Source of the DNA: Streptococcus devriesei DSM 19639
GTDB taxonomy: Bacteria > Bacillota > Bacilli > Lactobacillales > Streptococcaceae
NCBI RefSeq assembly: GCF_000423725.1
Contig: NZ_AUIN01000019.1
Coordinates: 1 to 64,000, forward strand
Length of the DNA stretch: 64,000 nucleotides
Direction of reading: 5' to 3'
The position numbers and the translations under genes were made by a program. Shown one piece after another: positions 1 through 8,379 of the stretch. Below the pieces are notes generated by a model. That model saw only the letters and a program-made list of their open reading frames with translations, was not told the DNA's origin and ran no database searches. Position 1 is the stretch's first letter. Every line of letters starts with the position of its first letter.

Positions 1-524
1 ACCGTATTGTCATCATGAGTTCAACCAAGAATCCTGATGGTTCAGGCACCATTGGCCGTGTGGAGCAGATCGGAACACCGCAGGAGCTTTACAACCAGCC
101 GGCCAATCAGTTTGTGGCAGGTTTTATCGGCAGTCCGGCGATGAATTTTTTCAAGGTGACGGTCGAAGAGGAACGCTTAGTTGGTGAGGGCGGTTTGGAG
201 CTCGCCCTGCCTCAGGGTCAGCGAAAACAGTTAGAAAGCAAGGGCTATTTGGGTAAGGAAGTTATCTTTGGGATTCGTCCAGAGGATATTTCCAGCCGGC
301 TGCTGGCTCAGGAGACCTATCCGGCTGCGACAGTGACAGCAGAAGTACTGGTTTCAGAGCTGTTAGGATCAGAAACCATGCTTTATGTCAAGCAGGGGGA
401 AAATGAGTTTACGGCACGAGTGGATGCCCGCGATGCTCATCAGCCGGGAGAAAGTGTTCAGCTGACCTTTAATGTGGCTAAGGGGCATTTCTTTGATACG
501 AAGACCAAGCAAGCCATCAGATGA
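1..524 (+). CDS. msmK: Sugar ABC transporter ATP-binding protein, MsmK/MalK type (3' end only)
   Basis: This is the C-terminal part of the ATPase that energises sugar ABC importers. The reading frame is already open at base 1 as ..RIVIM, so the ATG at 15 is internal and the gene begins outside the window. The visible 174 residues start just after the H-loop region and hold the IGRVEQIGTPQELY linker and the C-terminal TOBE/OB-fold regulatory domain. The stretch is closely similar to residues about 205-378 of the malK product at 19246-20382, which has the same FVAGFIGSPAMNFF and FGIRPEDIS segments, so the two are paralogues. A terminator follows directly. Its transporter partners, if any, lie upstream and are not seen. 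Confidence 0.93.
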   Translation, partial: RIVIMSSTKNPDGSGTIGRVEQIGTPQELYNQPANQFVAGFIGSPAMNFFKVTVEEERLVGEGGLELALPQGQRKQLESKGYLGKEVIFGIRPEDISSRLLAQETYPAATVTAEVLVSELLGSETMLYVKQGENEFTARVDARDAHQPGESVQLTFNVAKGHFFDTKTKQAIR

Positions 525-537
525 GTCAAACAAAGGA

Positions 538-562
538 AAAGACGGAGAATTTTCCGTTTTTT
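538..562 (+). terminator. Rho-independent terminator after the MsmK-like gene
   Basis: A short stem ACGGAG/TTCCGT (542-547 with 552-557) with an AATT loop is followed by a T run to 562. It lies 14 bases after the stop codon and separates the sugar ABC gene from the leucine operon. Confidence 0.75.
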
Positions 563-661
563 CTGCTTATACCGCAGAATGCTGCAGCCATGGCTTTATT
601 TATTTTTGAAAAAGCAGTTGGCATTCATTATTTGATTTTTCAGAAAATTGCTCCAATTTTC

Positions 662-693
662 TTGACAGGTCTGTGAAAATAGGGTATTATAAT
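662..693 (+). promoter_or_regulatory. Promoter of the leucine operon
   Basis: A perfect -35 TTGACA (662-667) is followed after 17 bases by TATTAT (685-690), with an overlapping TATAAT at 688-693. It lies about 30 bases upstream of the leader peptide start and about 300 bases upstream of leuA, so the transcript has a long leader. Confidence 0.8.
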
Positions 694-721
694 AGCAATA
701 AACATCGAAAGGAAAAGTCAA

Positions 722-766
722 ATGTTTACACGAAATGACGCTTTGTTGTTGAGGTGTGAGGGCTAG
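722..766 (+). CDS. Leucine operon leader peptide
   Basis: A 14-residue reading frame, MFTRNDALLLRCEG, starts at ATG 722 behind a purine-rich GAAAGGAAAAG and ends at TAG 764. It contains three consecutive Leu codons, all TTG (743-751), which is the typical make-up of an attenuation leader peptide. It lies between the operon promoter and a strong terminator upstream of leuA. Ribosome stalling at the Leu codons when charged tRNA-Leu is short would leave the downstream RNA free to fold as an antiterminator. The frame and structures are visible; the mechanism is inferred from classical amino-acid attenuators. Confidence 0.8.
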   Translation: MFTRNDALLLRCEG

Positions 767-847
767 TGCAAAAGCATTAGTCCTGTTTGGCTTACCAAGC
801 GGGAAAAGAAAACATCTCGCTTGGGCTTCCAAGTGAGATGTTTTTTT
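763..847 (+). promoter_or_regulatory. Leucine attenuator: pause hairpin, antiterminator and terminator
   Basis: Three mutually exclusive RNA structures can be drawn. The first is a hairpin CTAGTGC/GCATTAG (763-769 with 774-780) overlapping the leader stop codon. The second is an antiterminator pairing CCAAGCG (795-801) with CGCTTGG (818-824). The third is the terminator stem 811-824 with 829-842 followed by T's to 847. The 818-824 strand is shared by the second and third, so only one can form. Together with the Leu-rich peptide this is a complete translation-coupled attenuator. No T-box features (AG-box, UGGN antiterminator bulge) were found. Confidence 0.78.
811..847 (+). terminator. Attenuator terminator upstream of leuA
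   Basis: A 14-bp stem (811-824 with 829-842) containing one G-U pair and a four-base GCTT loop runs into a T tract (841-847). It precedes leuA by 150 bases, so it must be read through for operon expression. Confidence 0.88.
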
Positions 848-996
848 ACTTATGTAATGGCTTAAAGGAGTTTAATGGCAGCGAGTTGCTGTTTTGAATG
901 CCGGATTCAGGTTTATAGACTGGTTTGGAATGCATTTGAAGACATCTTAAAGCCATTTAAGTCCATTATGATTTTTCAATTAGAAGGTGGTATTTT

Positions 997-2562
997 ATGC
1001 ACAAGGTTGAATTTCTTGACACGACACTTCGTGATGGTGAGCAAACGCCCGGCGTCAATTTTTCGGTAAAAGAAAAAGTTGCCATCGCTAAGCAGCTGGA
1101 AAAATGGGGCATTTCCTCTATTGAAGCAGGTTTTCCGGCCGCCAGCCCCGACTCATTTGAAGCAGTAAAACAGATTGCCCAAGCAATGACAACGACAGCA
1201 GTTTCCGGTTTGGCTCGTTCGGTTAAATCTGATATTGATGCCTGTTATGAGGCCATTAAAGATGCAAAATTTCCTCAATGCCACGTCTTTATTGCGACCA
1301 GCCCCATTCACCGTGAATTTAAGCTCAAAAAATCCAAGGAAGAAATTTTAGAAGCGATTAAAGAGCATGTAGCCTATGCCCGCTCAAAATTTGATGTGGT
1401 TGAATTTTCACCGGAAGACGCAACGCGGACAGAGCTTGATTTCTTGCTGGAAGTTGTTCAGACGGCTGTCGATGCCGGAGCAACTTACATCAACATTCCA
1501 GATACGGTTGGCTTCACGACACCGGCAGAATTTGGGCATATTTTTGAATATTTAATTGAAAATGTAAAATCTGACCGTAAAATCATCTTCAGTCCTCACT
1601 GCCACGATGATCTTGGCATGGCAACAGCCAATACCTTGGCAGCCATTAAGGCCGGTGCAGGCCGTGTTGAAGGAACAGTCAATGGTATTGGTGAGCGTGC
1701 CGGGAATGTTGCTCTTGAAGAAGTCGCCGTAGCGCTCAATATCCGTGAAGATTATTTCCAAGCAAGTTCTGACATTGTGCTTAACGAAACGGTTAATACT
1801 TCTGAATTGGTGTCGCGTTTTTCAGGCATTGCTGTTCCTAAAAATAAAGCAGTTGTCGGCGGAAATGCTTTCTCACACGAGTCCGGTATTCATCAGGATG
1901 GTGTTCTTAAGAACCCTCTTACTTATGAAATTATCACGCCTGAATTGGTGGGTGTTAAAAAGAACTCACTGCCGCTTGGCAAATTATCAGGCCGCCATGC
2001 CTTTGTTGAAAAACTCAAAGAATTGGCTCTGGACTTTGAAGAGTCTGAAATTGCAGCTCTCTTTGCCAAATTTAAATCTCTGGCTGACAAAAAGCATGAT
2101 ATCACCGATGCTGATATCAGAGCCTTGGTGGCAGGAAGCAGCGTTGAAAATCCGGAAGGCTTCCATTTCAAAGATCTGCGGCTGACATCAAATGAGGATG
2201 GTACGATCACAGCGCAGGTTATCATGGGCAATGAAGATGGTGAGGAAGTCGACATTATTGCCAATGGCAAGGGTTCTGTAGAGGCCATCTTTAATGCTAT
2301 TGATAAATTCTTTAATCAAACCGTTAAGCTGGACAGCTACAATATTGAGGCTGTTACAGACGGTATCGATGCTCAGGCGCGGGTGCTGGTATCGGTTGAA
2401 AATGTTGATACTGACACGATTTTCAATGCTTCCGGTCTTGACTTTGATGTCTTGAAGGCCAGTGCCATTGCTTACGTTAATGCCAATACCTTTGTTCAAA
2501 AAGAAAACGCCGGCGAAATCGGGCACAAAGTTTCAGAACGCGATTACCCAAGCAACGACTAG
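997..2562 (+). CDS. leuA: 2-isopropylmalate synthase
   Basis: LeuA condenses acetyl-CoA with 2-oxoisovalerate, the first committed step of leucine synthesis in the cytoplasm. The 521-residue protein opens with the HMGL-family signature [17 protein letters not shown] (residues 6-22) and carries the metal-binding PHCHDDLG motif near residue 201. It ends with a LeuA dimerisation/allosteric domain (about residues 390-500), the site where leucine feedback acts in this family. The start ATG at 997 follows AAGGTGG (983-989). It is the first structural gene after the attenuator, and leuB follows 9 bases after its stop. Confidence 0.97.
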   Translation: MHKVEFLDTTLRDGEQTPGVNFSVKEKVAIAKQLEKWGISSIEAGFPAASPDSFEAVKQIAQAMTTTAVSGLARSVKSDIDACYEAIKDAKFPQCHVFIATSPIHREFKLKKSKEEILEAIKEHVAYARSKFDVVEFSPEDATRTELDFLLEVVQTAVDAGATYINIPDTVGFTTPAEFGHIFEYLIENVKSDRKIIFSPHCHDDLGMATANTLAAIKAGAGRVEGTVNGIGERAGNVALEEVAVALNIREDYFQASSDIVLNETVNTSELVSRFSGIAVPKNKAVVGGNAFSHESGIHQDGVLKNPLTYEIITPELVGVKKNSLPLGKLSGRHAFVEKLKELALDFEESEIAALFAKFKSLADKKHDITDADIRALVAGSSVENPEGFHFKDLRLTSNEDGTITAQVIMGNEDGEEVDIIANGKGSVEAIFNAIDKFFNQTVKLDSYNIEAVTDGIDAQARVLVSVENVDTDTIFNASGLDFDVLKASAIAYVNANTFVQKENAGEIGHKVSERDYPSND

Positions 2563-2571
2563 GAGAGAAGA

Positions 2572-3606
2572 ATGAAAAAAATTGTAACTCTGGCGGGAGA
2601 CGGAATCGGTCCGGAAATTATGGCTGCCGGTCTGGAAGTCTTAGAAGCAGTTGCTGCTAAGACAGGCTTTGCTTATGAAACTCAGGCCAAGGCCTTTGGC
2701 GGTGCAGGAATTGATGCGGCCGGCCACCCGCTGCCTGAGGATACACTGGCTGCGGCAAAGTCGGCGGATGCTATCCTTTTGGCCGCAATCGGCAGTCCGC
2801 AATACGATCAGGCAGCTGTCCGTCCTGAGCAGGGACTTTTAGCGATTCGTAAGGAACTTAATCTTTTTGCCAACATTCGTCCGGTTAAAATTTTCGATGC
2901 TCTGAGGCATCTGTCTCCTTTAAAGCCAGAACGTATTGCAGGAGTGGATTTTGTAGTGGTTCGTGAGCTGACAGGCGGCATTTATTTTGGTGAGCATACG
3001 TTAAACGCTGATTCAGCGCGTGATGTCAATGATTATTCAGCAGCTGAAATCCGCCGAATTATCCAGCAAGCTTTTGAAATAGCGCGAGGGCGCAGTAAAA
3101 AAGTAACCAGTATTGACAAGCAAAATGTTCTGGCAACATCTAAACTCTGGCGTCAGGTAGCAGATGAAGTGGCAAACGAATATCCGGATGTAAGCTTAGA
3201 GCATCAATTAGTGGACAGCGCAGCCATGCTTATGATTACAGATCCTGCTCGTTTTGATGTGGTCGTCACAGAAAATCTTTTTGGCGATATTTTATCAGAC
3301 GAATCCAGTGTTTTACCGGGAACGCTGGGAGTGATGCCGTCAGCCAGCCATTCAGAAAACGGACCGAGCCTTTATGAACCCATTCACGGCTCAGCTCCTG
3401 ATATTGCCGGGCAGGGCATTGCCAATCCGATTAGTATGATTTTGTCGGTTGCCATGATGCTGCGAGATTCCTTTAAGGAGACAGAGGCTGCTGCTTTAAT
3501 TGAAGCCGCAGTGGATAAGACCCTGTCTCAGGGAATACTAACCCGTGATCTGGGCGGATCAGCTGACACAGCACAGATGACCGCAGCTGTCATTGCTAAT
3601 TTATGA
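2572..3606 (+). CDS. leuB: 3-isopropylmalate dehydrogenase
   Basis: LeuB oxidatively decarboxylates 3-isopropylmalate with NAD+, the third step of leucine synthesis. The 344-residue length is normal. It shows the family's LAGDGIGPEI start, the RPVK and VRELTGGIYFGE region (about residues 97-140) and ENLFGDILSDESS with the Mg2+-binding aspartates (about 234-247). The NAD-binding EPIHGSAPDIAG motif is near residue 267. The ATG has a GGAGAG ribosome site (2563-2568). The stop codon overlaps the start of the next gene (ATGA), so the two are translationally coupled. Confidence 0.97.
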   Translation: MKKIVTLAGDGIGPEIMAAGLEVLEAVAAKTGFAYETQAKAFGGAGIDAAGHPLPEDTLAAAKSADAILLAAIGSPQYDQAAVRPEQGLLAIRKELNLFANIRPVKIFDALRHLSPLKPERIAGVDFVVVRELTGGIYFGEHTLNADSARDVNDYSAAEIRRIIQQAFEIARGRSKKVTSIDKQNVLATSKLWRQVADEVANEYPDVSLEHQLVDSAAMLMITDPARFDVVVTENLFGDILSDESSVLPGTLGVMPSASHSENGPSLYEPIHGSAPDIAGQGIANPISMILSVAMMLRDSFKETEAAALIEAAVDKTLSQGILTRDLGGSADTAQMTAAVIANL

Positions 3607-3875
3607 GTATCAAAACGATAGCCTTCCTGGGCTTAGCAGTTTGGAATTTAGCAGTCTTTATCACTTATGGCATAGACAAAAGTAGGGCAAGACGCGGAGT
3701 TTGGCGAATTTCGGAAAAAACATTATTGCTGGAAAGTCTTTGTTTAGGTGGAATCGGCTCCTTATTTGCCGGTCAGTTCTTTCGCCATAAGATAAGAAAA
3801 CCTTACTTTTGGCTAGCTTGGTTAGTGGGATTGTTGACAGATATAATCGTCATTTACATTTTTTGGAGAATCTAG
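3603..3875 (+). CDS. DUF1294 family small membrane protein
   Basis: A 90-residue protein with three likely membrane segments (about residues 5-23, 42-60 and 66-88) separated by a basic stretch [17 protein letters not shown], typical of the DUF1294 family. Its function is unknown. It overlaps the leuB stop by four bases and ends two bases before leuC, so it is an integral part of the leu operon rather than an insertion. Its position between leuB and leuC, with coupling on both sides, suggests co-expression with leucine synthesis. No catalytic motif was found. Confidence 0.85.
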   Translation: MSIKTIAFLGLAVWNLAVFITYGIDKSRARRGVWRISEKTLLLESLCLGGIGSLFAGQFFRHKIRKPYFWLAWLVGLLTDIIVIYIFWRI

Positions 3876-3876
3876 T

Positions 3877-5262
3877 ATGAGTGGAAAATCAATTTTTGAT
3901 AAGCTATGGGATCGCCATGTGATAACAGGAAAAGAAGGCGAGCCCCAGCTGATGTATGTGGATCAGCACTATATCCACGAGGTCACCAGTCCTCAGGCTT
4001 TTCAGGGGCTTAGGGATGCAGGAAGAAAAGTGCGCCGTCCCGATCTGACCTTTGGCACCTTTGACCATAATGTGCCGACAGTCAATATCTATGACATTCG
4101 TGATGTCATCTCTAAAGCACAGATGGATGCTCTTGCTGCCAATGTTGCTGAATTTGAGATTCCTCATGCTGATCATGGTTCTGAAAATCAGGGAATTGTG
4201 CATATGGTTGGTCCTGAAACGGGCCGCACCCAGCCGGGGAAATTTATTGTCTGCGGCGACAGTCATACAGCTACTCACGGCGCTTTTGGCGCAATCGGAT
4301 TTGGCATCGGCACAACGGAAGTAGAGCACGTCTTTGCCACTCAGACCATCTGGCAGGTAAAACCTAAAAAATTATTAGTCAAATTTACAGGTAATCCGCA
4401 AAAGGGTGTTTATTCCAAAGACTACATTTTGGCCTTAATTGCCCAGTACGGTGTTGCTGTCGGGGTGGGCCATGTTGTCGAATATGTGGGCGAAGCGGTT
4501 GACGCCCTCAGCATGGAAGAACGCATGACCATTTGCAATATGTCTATTGAATTTGGCTCTAAAATGGGAATTATGAATCCTGATCAAAAGACTTTCGACT
4601 ATCTTAAAGGCAGGGAGTGTGCTCCTCGGGATTTTGAGACGGCAGTTGCTGATTGGAAAACGCTGGTCTCAGATGATGATGCCCAGTATGACAAGGTCAT
4701 TGAAATAGATGTCTCAGAGCTGGCTCCTATGGTTACCTGGGGAACTAATCCATCAATGGGCGTTGAATTTGGTCAGGCCTTTCCGGAAATCAAGGATATG
4801 AATGATGAGCGAGCTTACCATTATATGGATATGCAGCCGGGACAGACAGCGGAGGATATTGAGCTGGGTTATGTCTTTTTGGGTTCTTGTACCAATGCCA
4901 GACTCAGTGATCTCAAAGAAGCAGCTAAGTTTGTGGCCGGCAAGCATATTTCGCCTAATCTGACCGCCATTGTGGTGCCGGGCAGCCGGCCTGTCAAAAG
5001 AGCTGCTGAAAAGATTGGCTTAGATAAAATCTTTATGGAAGCCGGTTTTGAATGGCGGGATCCGGGCTGCTCCATGTGTTTGGGCATGAATCCGGACAAG
5101 GTTCCTGAAGGCATGCATTGTGCCTCGACCAGCAACCGCAATTTTGAAGACAGACAGGGAGTCGGTGCCAAAACTCACCTTTGCAGTCCGGCTATGGCAG
5201 CCGCAGCCGCAATCGCCGGCCGCTTTGTAGATGTTCGTCAGTTACCGGAGGCACAGGTTTAA
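3877..5262 (+). CDS. leuC: 3-isopropylmalate dehydratase large subunit
   Basis: LeuC with LeuD isomerises 2-isopropylmalate to 3-isopropylmalate, using a [4Fe-4S] cluster held by LeuC. The 461-residue protein has the aconitase-family motifs [21 protein letters not shown] (about residues 127-147) and [13 protein letters not shown] (about 333-345). It also has [12 protein letters not shown] (about 395-406), which together supply the cluster cysteines. The start ATG at 3877 follows TTGGAGAA within the DUF1294 gene. LeuD begins two bases after its stop codon. Confidence 0.97.
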   Translation: MSGKSIFDKLWDRHVITGKEGEPQLMYVDQHYIHEVTSPQAFQGLRDAGRKVRRPDLTFGTFDHNVPTVNIYDIRDVISKAQMDALAANVAEFEIPHADHGSENQGIVHMVGPETGRTQPGKFIVCGDSHTATHGAFGAIGFGIGTTEVEHVFATQTIWQVKPKKLLVKFTGNPQKGVYSKDYILALIAQYGVAVGVGHVVEYVGEAVDALSMEERMTICNMSIEFGSKMGIMNPDQKTFDYLKGRECAPRDFETAVADWKTLVSDDDAQYDKVIEIDVSELAPMVTWGTNPSMGVEFGQAFPEIKDMNDERAYHYMDMQPGQTAEDIELGYVFLGSCTNARLSDLKEAAKFVAGKHISPNLTAIVVPGSRPVKRAAEKIGLDKIFMEAGFEWRDPGCSMCLGMNPDKVPEGMHCASTSNRNFEDRQGVGAKTHLCSPAMAAAAAIAGRFVDVRQLPEAQV

Positions 5263-5263
5263 T

Positions 5264-5854
5264 ATGGAAAAATTTACAATTTATACAGGAACGACAGTTC
5301 CGCTCATGAACGACAATATTGATACGGATCAGATTTTGCCTAAGCAATTTTTAAAATTAATTGATAAAAAAGGTTTCGGCAAGTATCTCATGTATGAGTG
5401 GCGGTATTTGGACAAGCATTATACTGAAAATCCAGACTTTATTTTTAACAAGCCGGAATACCGCAAGGCCAGTATCTTAATTACAGGTGATAATTTTGGA
5501 GCAGGATCTTCGCGGGAGCATGCTGCCTGGGCTTTAGCGGACTATGGTTTTAAGGTTATTGTGGCCGGCTCTTTTGGCGATATTCACTACAATAATGATT
5601 TAAACAATGGCATTCTGCCCATTGTTCAGCCGCGGGAAGTCCGCGATAAATTGGCTGAGCTGGCACCGACAGATGAGGTAACAGTTGATCTCTATGAACA
5701 AAAAATCTTCTCCCCAGTGGGAGAATTCAGCTTTGACATTGACGGTGACTGGAAGCATAAGCTGTTAAACGGTTTGGATGATATCGGCATCACGCTTCAA
5801 TACGAAGACCTGATTAGCGAATATGAAAAAAACCGCCCCAGCTATTGGCAGTAG
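5264..5854 (+). CDS. leuD: 3-isopropylmalate dehydratase small subunit
   Basis: LeuD is the swivelling-domain subunit of isopropylmalate isomerase and works with LeuC. The chosen start, MEKFTIYTG at ATG 5264, gives 196 residues, the usual family length. A longer frame opening at 5231 would overlap leuC and is not needed, and CCGGAGG (5244-5250) is suitably placed for 5264. Family motifs are the [14 protein letters not shown] start and [17 protein letters not shown] (about residues 71-87). It is the last gene of the leu operon. No convincing terminator follows, and a new promoter appears within 50 bases. Confidence 0.96.
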   Translation: MEKFTIYTGTTVPLMNDNIDTDQILPKQFLKLIDKKGFGKYLMYEWRYLDKHYTENPDFIFNKPEYRKASILITGDNFGAGSSREHAAWALADYGFKVIVAGSFGDIHYNNDLNNGILPIVQPREVRDKLAELAPTDEVTVDLYEQKIFSPVGEFSFDIDGDWKHKLLNGLDDIGITLQYEDLISEYEKNRPSYWQ

Positions 5855-5900
5855 GCTGTTTTATAAAGTTTAGAAAGTTCTGAAAAATCAATAAATAACA

Positions 5901-5929
5901 TTGCTTTTAGGGATTAAGCATGATAAAAT
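5901..5929 (+). promoter_or_regulatory. Promoter of the YrdC-domain gene
   Basis: -35 TTGCTT (5901-5906), 17-base spacer, -10 TAAAAT (5924-5929), lying 34 bases before the ATG at 5964. Confidence 0.65.
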
Positions 5930-5963
5930 AAAAAAGTATTATTAATTTAGATGGAGAAAAATC

Positions 5964-6749
5964 ATGACAAAACATATCCATTGGGATGGAAATCTTTCAC
6001 AAGAAGGTCTTGAAATTATTAAGGGCAAAGGCGGCGTTATCGTTTGTCCGACCAAGGTTGGCTACATCATCATGACTGCTGACAAGGAAGGACTTGAACG
6101 CAAATTTGATGCCAAAGAGCGTAAGCGCAACAAACCGGGTGTAGTGCTGTGCGGCAGCATGGATGAATTGCGGGCGCTTGCTCAGCTGACTCCTGAAATT
6201 GAAGCTTTTTACCAAAAACATTGGGATGAAGATATTCTTTTGGGCTGCATTTTACCATGGCGCAAAGATGCTTATGCCGATTTGAAGGCCATTGGTGACG
6301 GCCGTGAAGAGCTGATGACTGATGCTCGCGGAACATCATGCTTTGTGATCAAGTTTGGTGTTGCCGGAGAACAGCTGGCCAAGGAAATGTGGGAAAAAGA
6401 AGGCCGTATGGTTTATGCCTCATCAGCAAATCCATCAGGCAAGGGCAACCGCGGCAAGGTTGAAGGCATTGGTGAACGCATCGAATCAAAGGTTGACCTT
6501 GTTATTGAAGCCGATGATTATGTTGCCTCTATCCAGCCGGATAAAACAGTTGAAACCCGCTATGAACAAGGGGTTATGGTCTCAATGGTGGATGCAGACG
6601 GAAAGCTCATTCCTGAACAAGGCAAAGACAGCCGCTCAATTGAGCCATGTCCGGTCGTTATCCGCAAGGGTCTTGACATCGATAAAATCATGATGCACTT
6701 GTCAGATACCTTTAATTCATGGAATTACCGCCAAGGGGAATACTATTAA
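5964..6749 (+). CDS. YrdC/Sua5/YciO-domain protein
   Basis: A 261-residue protein with a YrdC-like domain, the fold that makes threonylcarbamoyl-AMP for tRNA t6A in TsaC/Sua5. The nucleotide-binding PTKVGYIIMT (about residues 29-38) and KRNKPGVVLCGSMDEL (about 53-68) are visible, as is the SSANPSGKGNRG segment (about 152-163). The C-terminal extension after residue 180 is unlike canonical TsaC. It may be a second, YciO-type paralogue rather than the essential tRNA enzyme. The ATG is preceded by ATGGAGAA. It stands alone, with its own promoter and terminator. Confidence 0.8.
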   Translation: MTKHIHWDGNLSQEGLEIIKGKGGVIVCPTKVGYIIMTADKEGLERKFDAKERKRNKPGVVLCGSMDELRALAQLTPEIEAFYQKHWDEDILLGCILPWRKDAYADLKAIGDGREELMTDARGTSCFVIKFGVAGEQLAKEMWEKEGRMVYASSANPSGKGNRGKVEGIGERIESKVDLVIEADDYVASIQPDKTVETRYEQGVMVSMVDADGKLIPEQGKDSRSIEPCPVVIRKGLDIDKIMMHLSDTFNSWNYRQGEYY

Positions 6750-6757
6750 GCAGGAAA

Positions 6758-6781
6758 AGTCACTCGCAAGAGTGATTTTTT
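6758..6781 (+). terminator. Terminator of the YrdC-domain gene
   Basis: Stem TCACTC/GAGTGA (6760-6765 with 6770-6775), GCAA tetraloop, then six T's. Confidence 0.85.
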
Positions 6782-6914
6782 AGTGCAGGAGCAACTGCAT
6801 TCAGTGCTGATGGATTGAATGGCCTGCGCAGATAATTAGGGAAAAGATTTGTGTCAACTATGGTAAATCAACTACTGATTTATTGAAAAACATTTTATTT
6901 TCAAGTCATATCCA

Positions 6915-6943
6915 TTGAATTTTCAAAGAAGAGAGTCTATAAT
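6915..6943 (+). promoter_or_regulatory. Promoter of the aquaporin gene
   Basis: -35 TTGAAT (6915-6920), 17-base spacer and a perfect -10 TATAAT (6938-6943), 36 bases before the coding start. The bases from 6782 to 6914 hold nothing else I can recognise. Confidence 0.75.
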
Positions 6944-6978
6944 AGGTTTGTGTTAAAACATATCATTTAGGAAAGGAC

Positions 6979-7665
6979 ATGAAAATGAAAAAATTTTTTG
7001 CCGAATTAATTGGAACTTTTATCCTTGTTTTCGTCGGTACCGGAACAGTTGTTTTTGGTAATGGCGTAGGAGCTGGAGGGGTTGGTCATCTAGGCATTGC
7101 CCTTGCTTTTGGGCTGTCTATCGTAGCAGCAGCCTACTCAATCGGAGCCGTTTCAGGTGCTCATCTCAACCCGGCAGTTTCCATCGCGATGTTTGTCAAC
7201 AAGCGTATGGATGCTAAGGAACTTGTCAACTATATCGCAGCACAAGTCGTCGGAGCTATTCTTGCCTCAGCAACTGTCTTCTTTTTGATGACAAATTCAG
7301 GTATGTCTCTGGATAAAATCGGACTTGGACAAAACGCCTTGGCAAACGGTGTCACACCTCTGGGAGGTTTTCTCTTTGAAACAATCGCAACATTCATCTT
7401 TGTTTTAGTGATTGTAACGGTGACATCTGAAAGCAAAGGAAACGGAAAAATTGCAGGTATTGTCATTGGTTTGACTTTGGCTCTGATGATTCTTGTTGGT
7501 CTTAACATTACCGGGCTTTCAGTTAACCCTGCCCGCAGCTTAGCACCTGCTCTCTTTGTTGGCGGTCAAGCACTCAGCCAGCTTTGGATTTTCATCTGTG
7601 CACCAATTGTTGGCGGTGTTCTTGCGGCCATCGTCGGAGACAAGCTTATTGGTACAGAAGAATAA
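6979..7665 (+). CDS. MIP-family channel, aquaporin-like
   Basis: A 228-residue integral membrane channel of the MIP family with six membrane segments and two half-helices ending in NPA: HLNPAVS near residue 62 and NPARS near residue 178. The residue after the second NPAR is Ser rather than the Asp of glycerol facilitators, which favours a water-type channel (AqpZ-like). This is a family rule, not a test of substrate. The start at 6979 follows GGAAAGGAC; an in-frame ATG at 6985 is also possible. It is a single gene with its own promoter and terminator. Confidence 0.9.
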   Translation: MKMKKFFAELIGTFILVFVGTGTVVFGNGVGAGGVGHLGIALAFGLSIVAAAYSIGAVSGAHLNPAVSIAMFVNKRMDAKELVNYIAAQVVGAILASATVFFLMTNSGMSLDKIGLGQNALANGVTPLGGFLFETIATFIFVLVIVTVTSESKGNGKIAGIVIGLTLALMILVGLNITGLSVNPARSLAPALFVGGQALSQLWIFICAPIVGGVLAAIVGDKLIGTEE

Positions 7666-7748
7666 GACTTTGTTCCACAGTTAAAAAGCTTAAGGGTAAC
7701 ATCACCACAGCTCTTTGAGCTGCACAAAAATGTTTACCTTTAAAAATT

Positions 7749-7769
7749 CGCCCTTGAGGGCGTTTTTTT
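7749..7769 (+). terminator. Terminator after the aquaporin gene
   Basis: CGCCC/GGGCG stem (7749-7753 with 7758-7762), TTGA loop, then seven T's. The T run abuts the -10 region of the next gene. Confidence 0.85.
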
Positions 7770-7777
7770 GTTATAAT
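7769..7777 (+). promoter_or_regulatory. Extended -10 promoter of the GrpB gene
   Basis: TGT-TATAAT (7769-7777) begins inside the T tract of the previous terminator. No good -35 is present, which fits an extended -10 promoter. Confidence 0.55.
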
Positions 7778-7812
7778 GAAAGTGCAAATTAAAAAAATGC
7801 AGGCAGAAAAAT

Positions 7813-8379
7813 ATGGCAAAACCCTTATCACAAATGACTTTGGAAGAACTCTGGCAATTGTTTCCTATTTTTCTTGTGCCACACAAAAAAGAGTGGGATG
7901 ATTGGTATCAGGAGGAAGAAAAGCAGCTCTTGCAACTATTTCCAAGTAAAAGCATCAAAAGGATTTCTCATATAGGCAGCACAGCCATTCCTAATATCTG
8001 GGCTAAAAATATTGTGGATATTTTATTAGAAGTTCCTAGAGATTCAAATTTACAGTATTTTAAGCAGCAACTGTTAAATGCTGGCTATCTCTTCATGTCT
8101 GAAAGTGAGAAACGTTTATCCTTTAACAAGGGCTATACAGAAAAAGGCTTTGCTGAGAAAGTGTTTCATCTTCATTTACGTTATCAAGGTGATCATGATG
8201 AACTTTATTTTAGGGATTATTTAAAAGAGCATCCAGCCATCGCTAAAGAATATGAAAGCTTAAAGTTATCCTTATGGAAGGCCTATGAGCATAATCGTGA
8301 TGCCTATACTGATGCTAAGACTGACTTCATTAGAAAATACACGCAGCAAGCTAAGAAAGACCACAAGGGGAGATACTGA
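7813..8379 (+). CDS. GrpB family protein (UPF0157)
   Basis: A 188-residue member of the GrpB/UPF0157 family, a nucleotidyltransferase-like fold found widely in Firmicutes, with no settled function. The family core is visible: RISHIGSTAIPNIWAKNIVDILLEV (about residues 53-77), where GS and the paired acidic residues resemble the active site of nucleotidyltransferases. The later HLHLRYQGDHDELYFRDYL (about 118-136) is also typical. The ribosome site is weak (GCAGG). Its stop codon overlaps the start of the broken methyltransferase that follows. Confidence 0.88.
   Translation: MAKPLSQMTLEELWQLFPIFLVPHKKEWDDWYQEEEKQLLQLFPSKSIKRISHIGSTAIPNIWAKNIVDILLEVPRDSNLQYFKQQLLNAGYLFMSESEKRLSFNKGYTEKGFAEKVFHLHLRYQGDHDELYFRDYLKEHPAIAKEYESLKLSLWKAYEHNRDAYTDAKTDFIRKYTQQAKKDHKGRY

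Noticed and set aside
15..524. A short independent protein starting at ATG 15
   Set aside because: The frame is open to base 1 and the preceding residues match the ATPase paralogue, so it is an internal Met of a longer gene.
596..832. Minus-strand 78-codon frame upstream of leuA
   Set aside because: It runs antisense through the leu promoter, leader peptide and attenuator, has no ribosome site, and its length is explained by the structured leader.
722..996. T-box riboswitch for the leu operon
   Set aside because: The leader is short and has no AG-box, specifier loop or TGG-type T-box sequence. The leader peptide with tandem Leu codons explains the region better.
875..1069. 64-codon frame with AGGAG upstream, between the attenuator and leuA
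   Set aside because: Although AGGAG (866-870) precedes the ATG, the frame runs out of phase into the leuA coding region and its product has no family features. It is not counted as a gene, but it could affect leuA translation.
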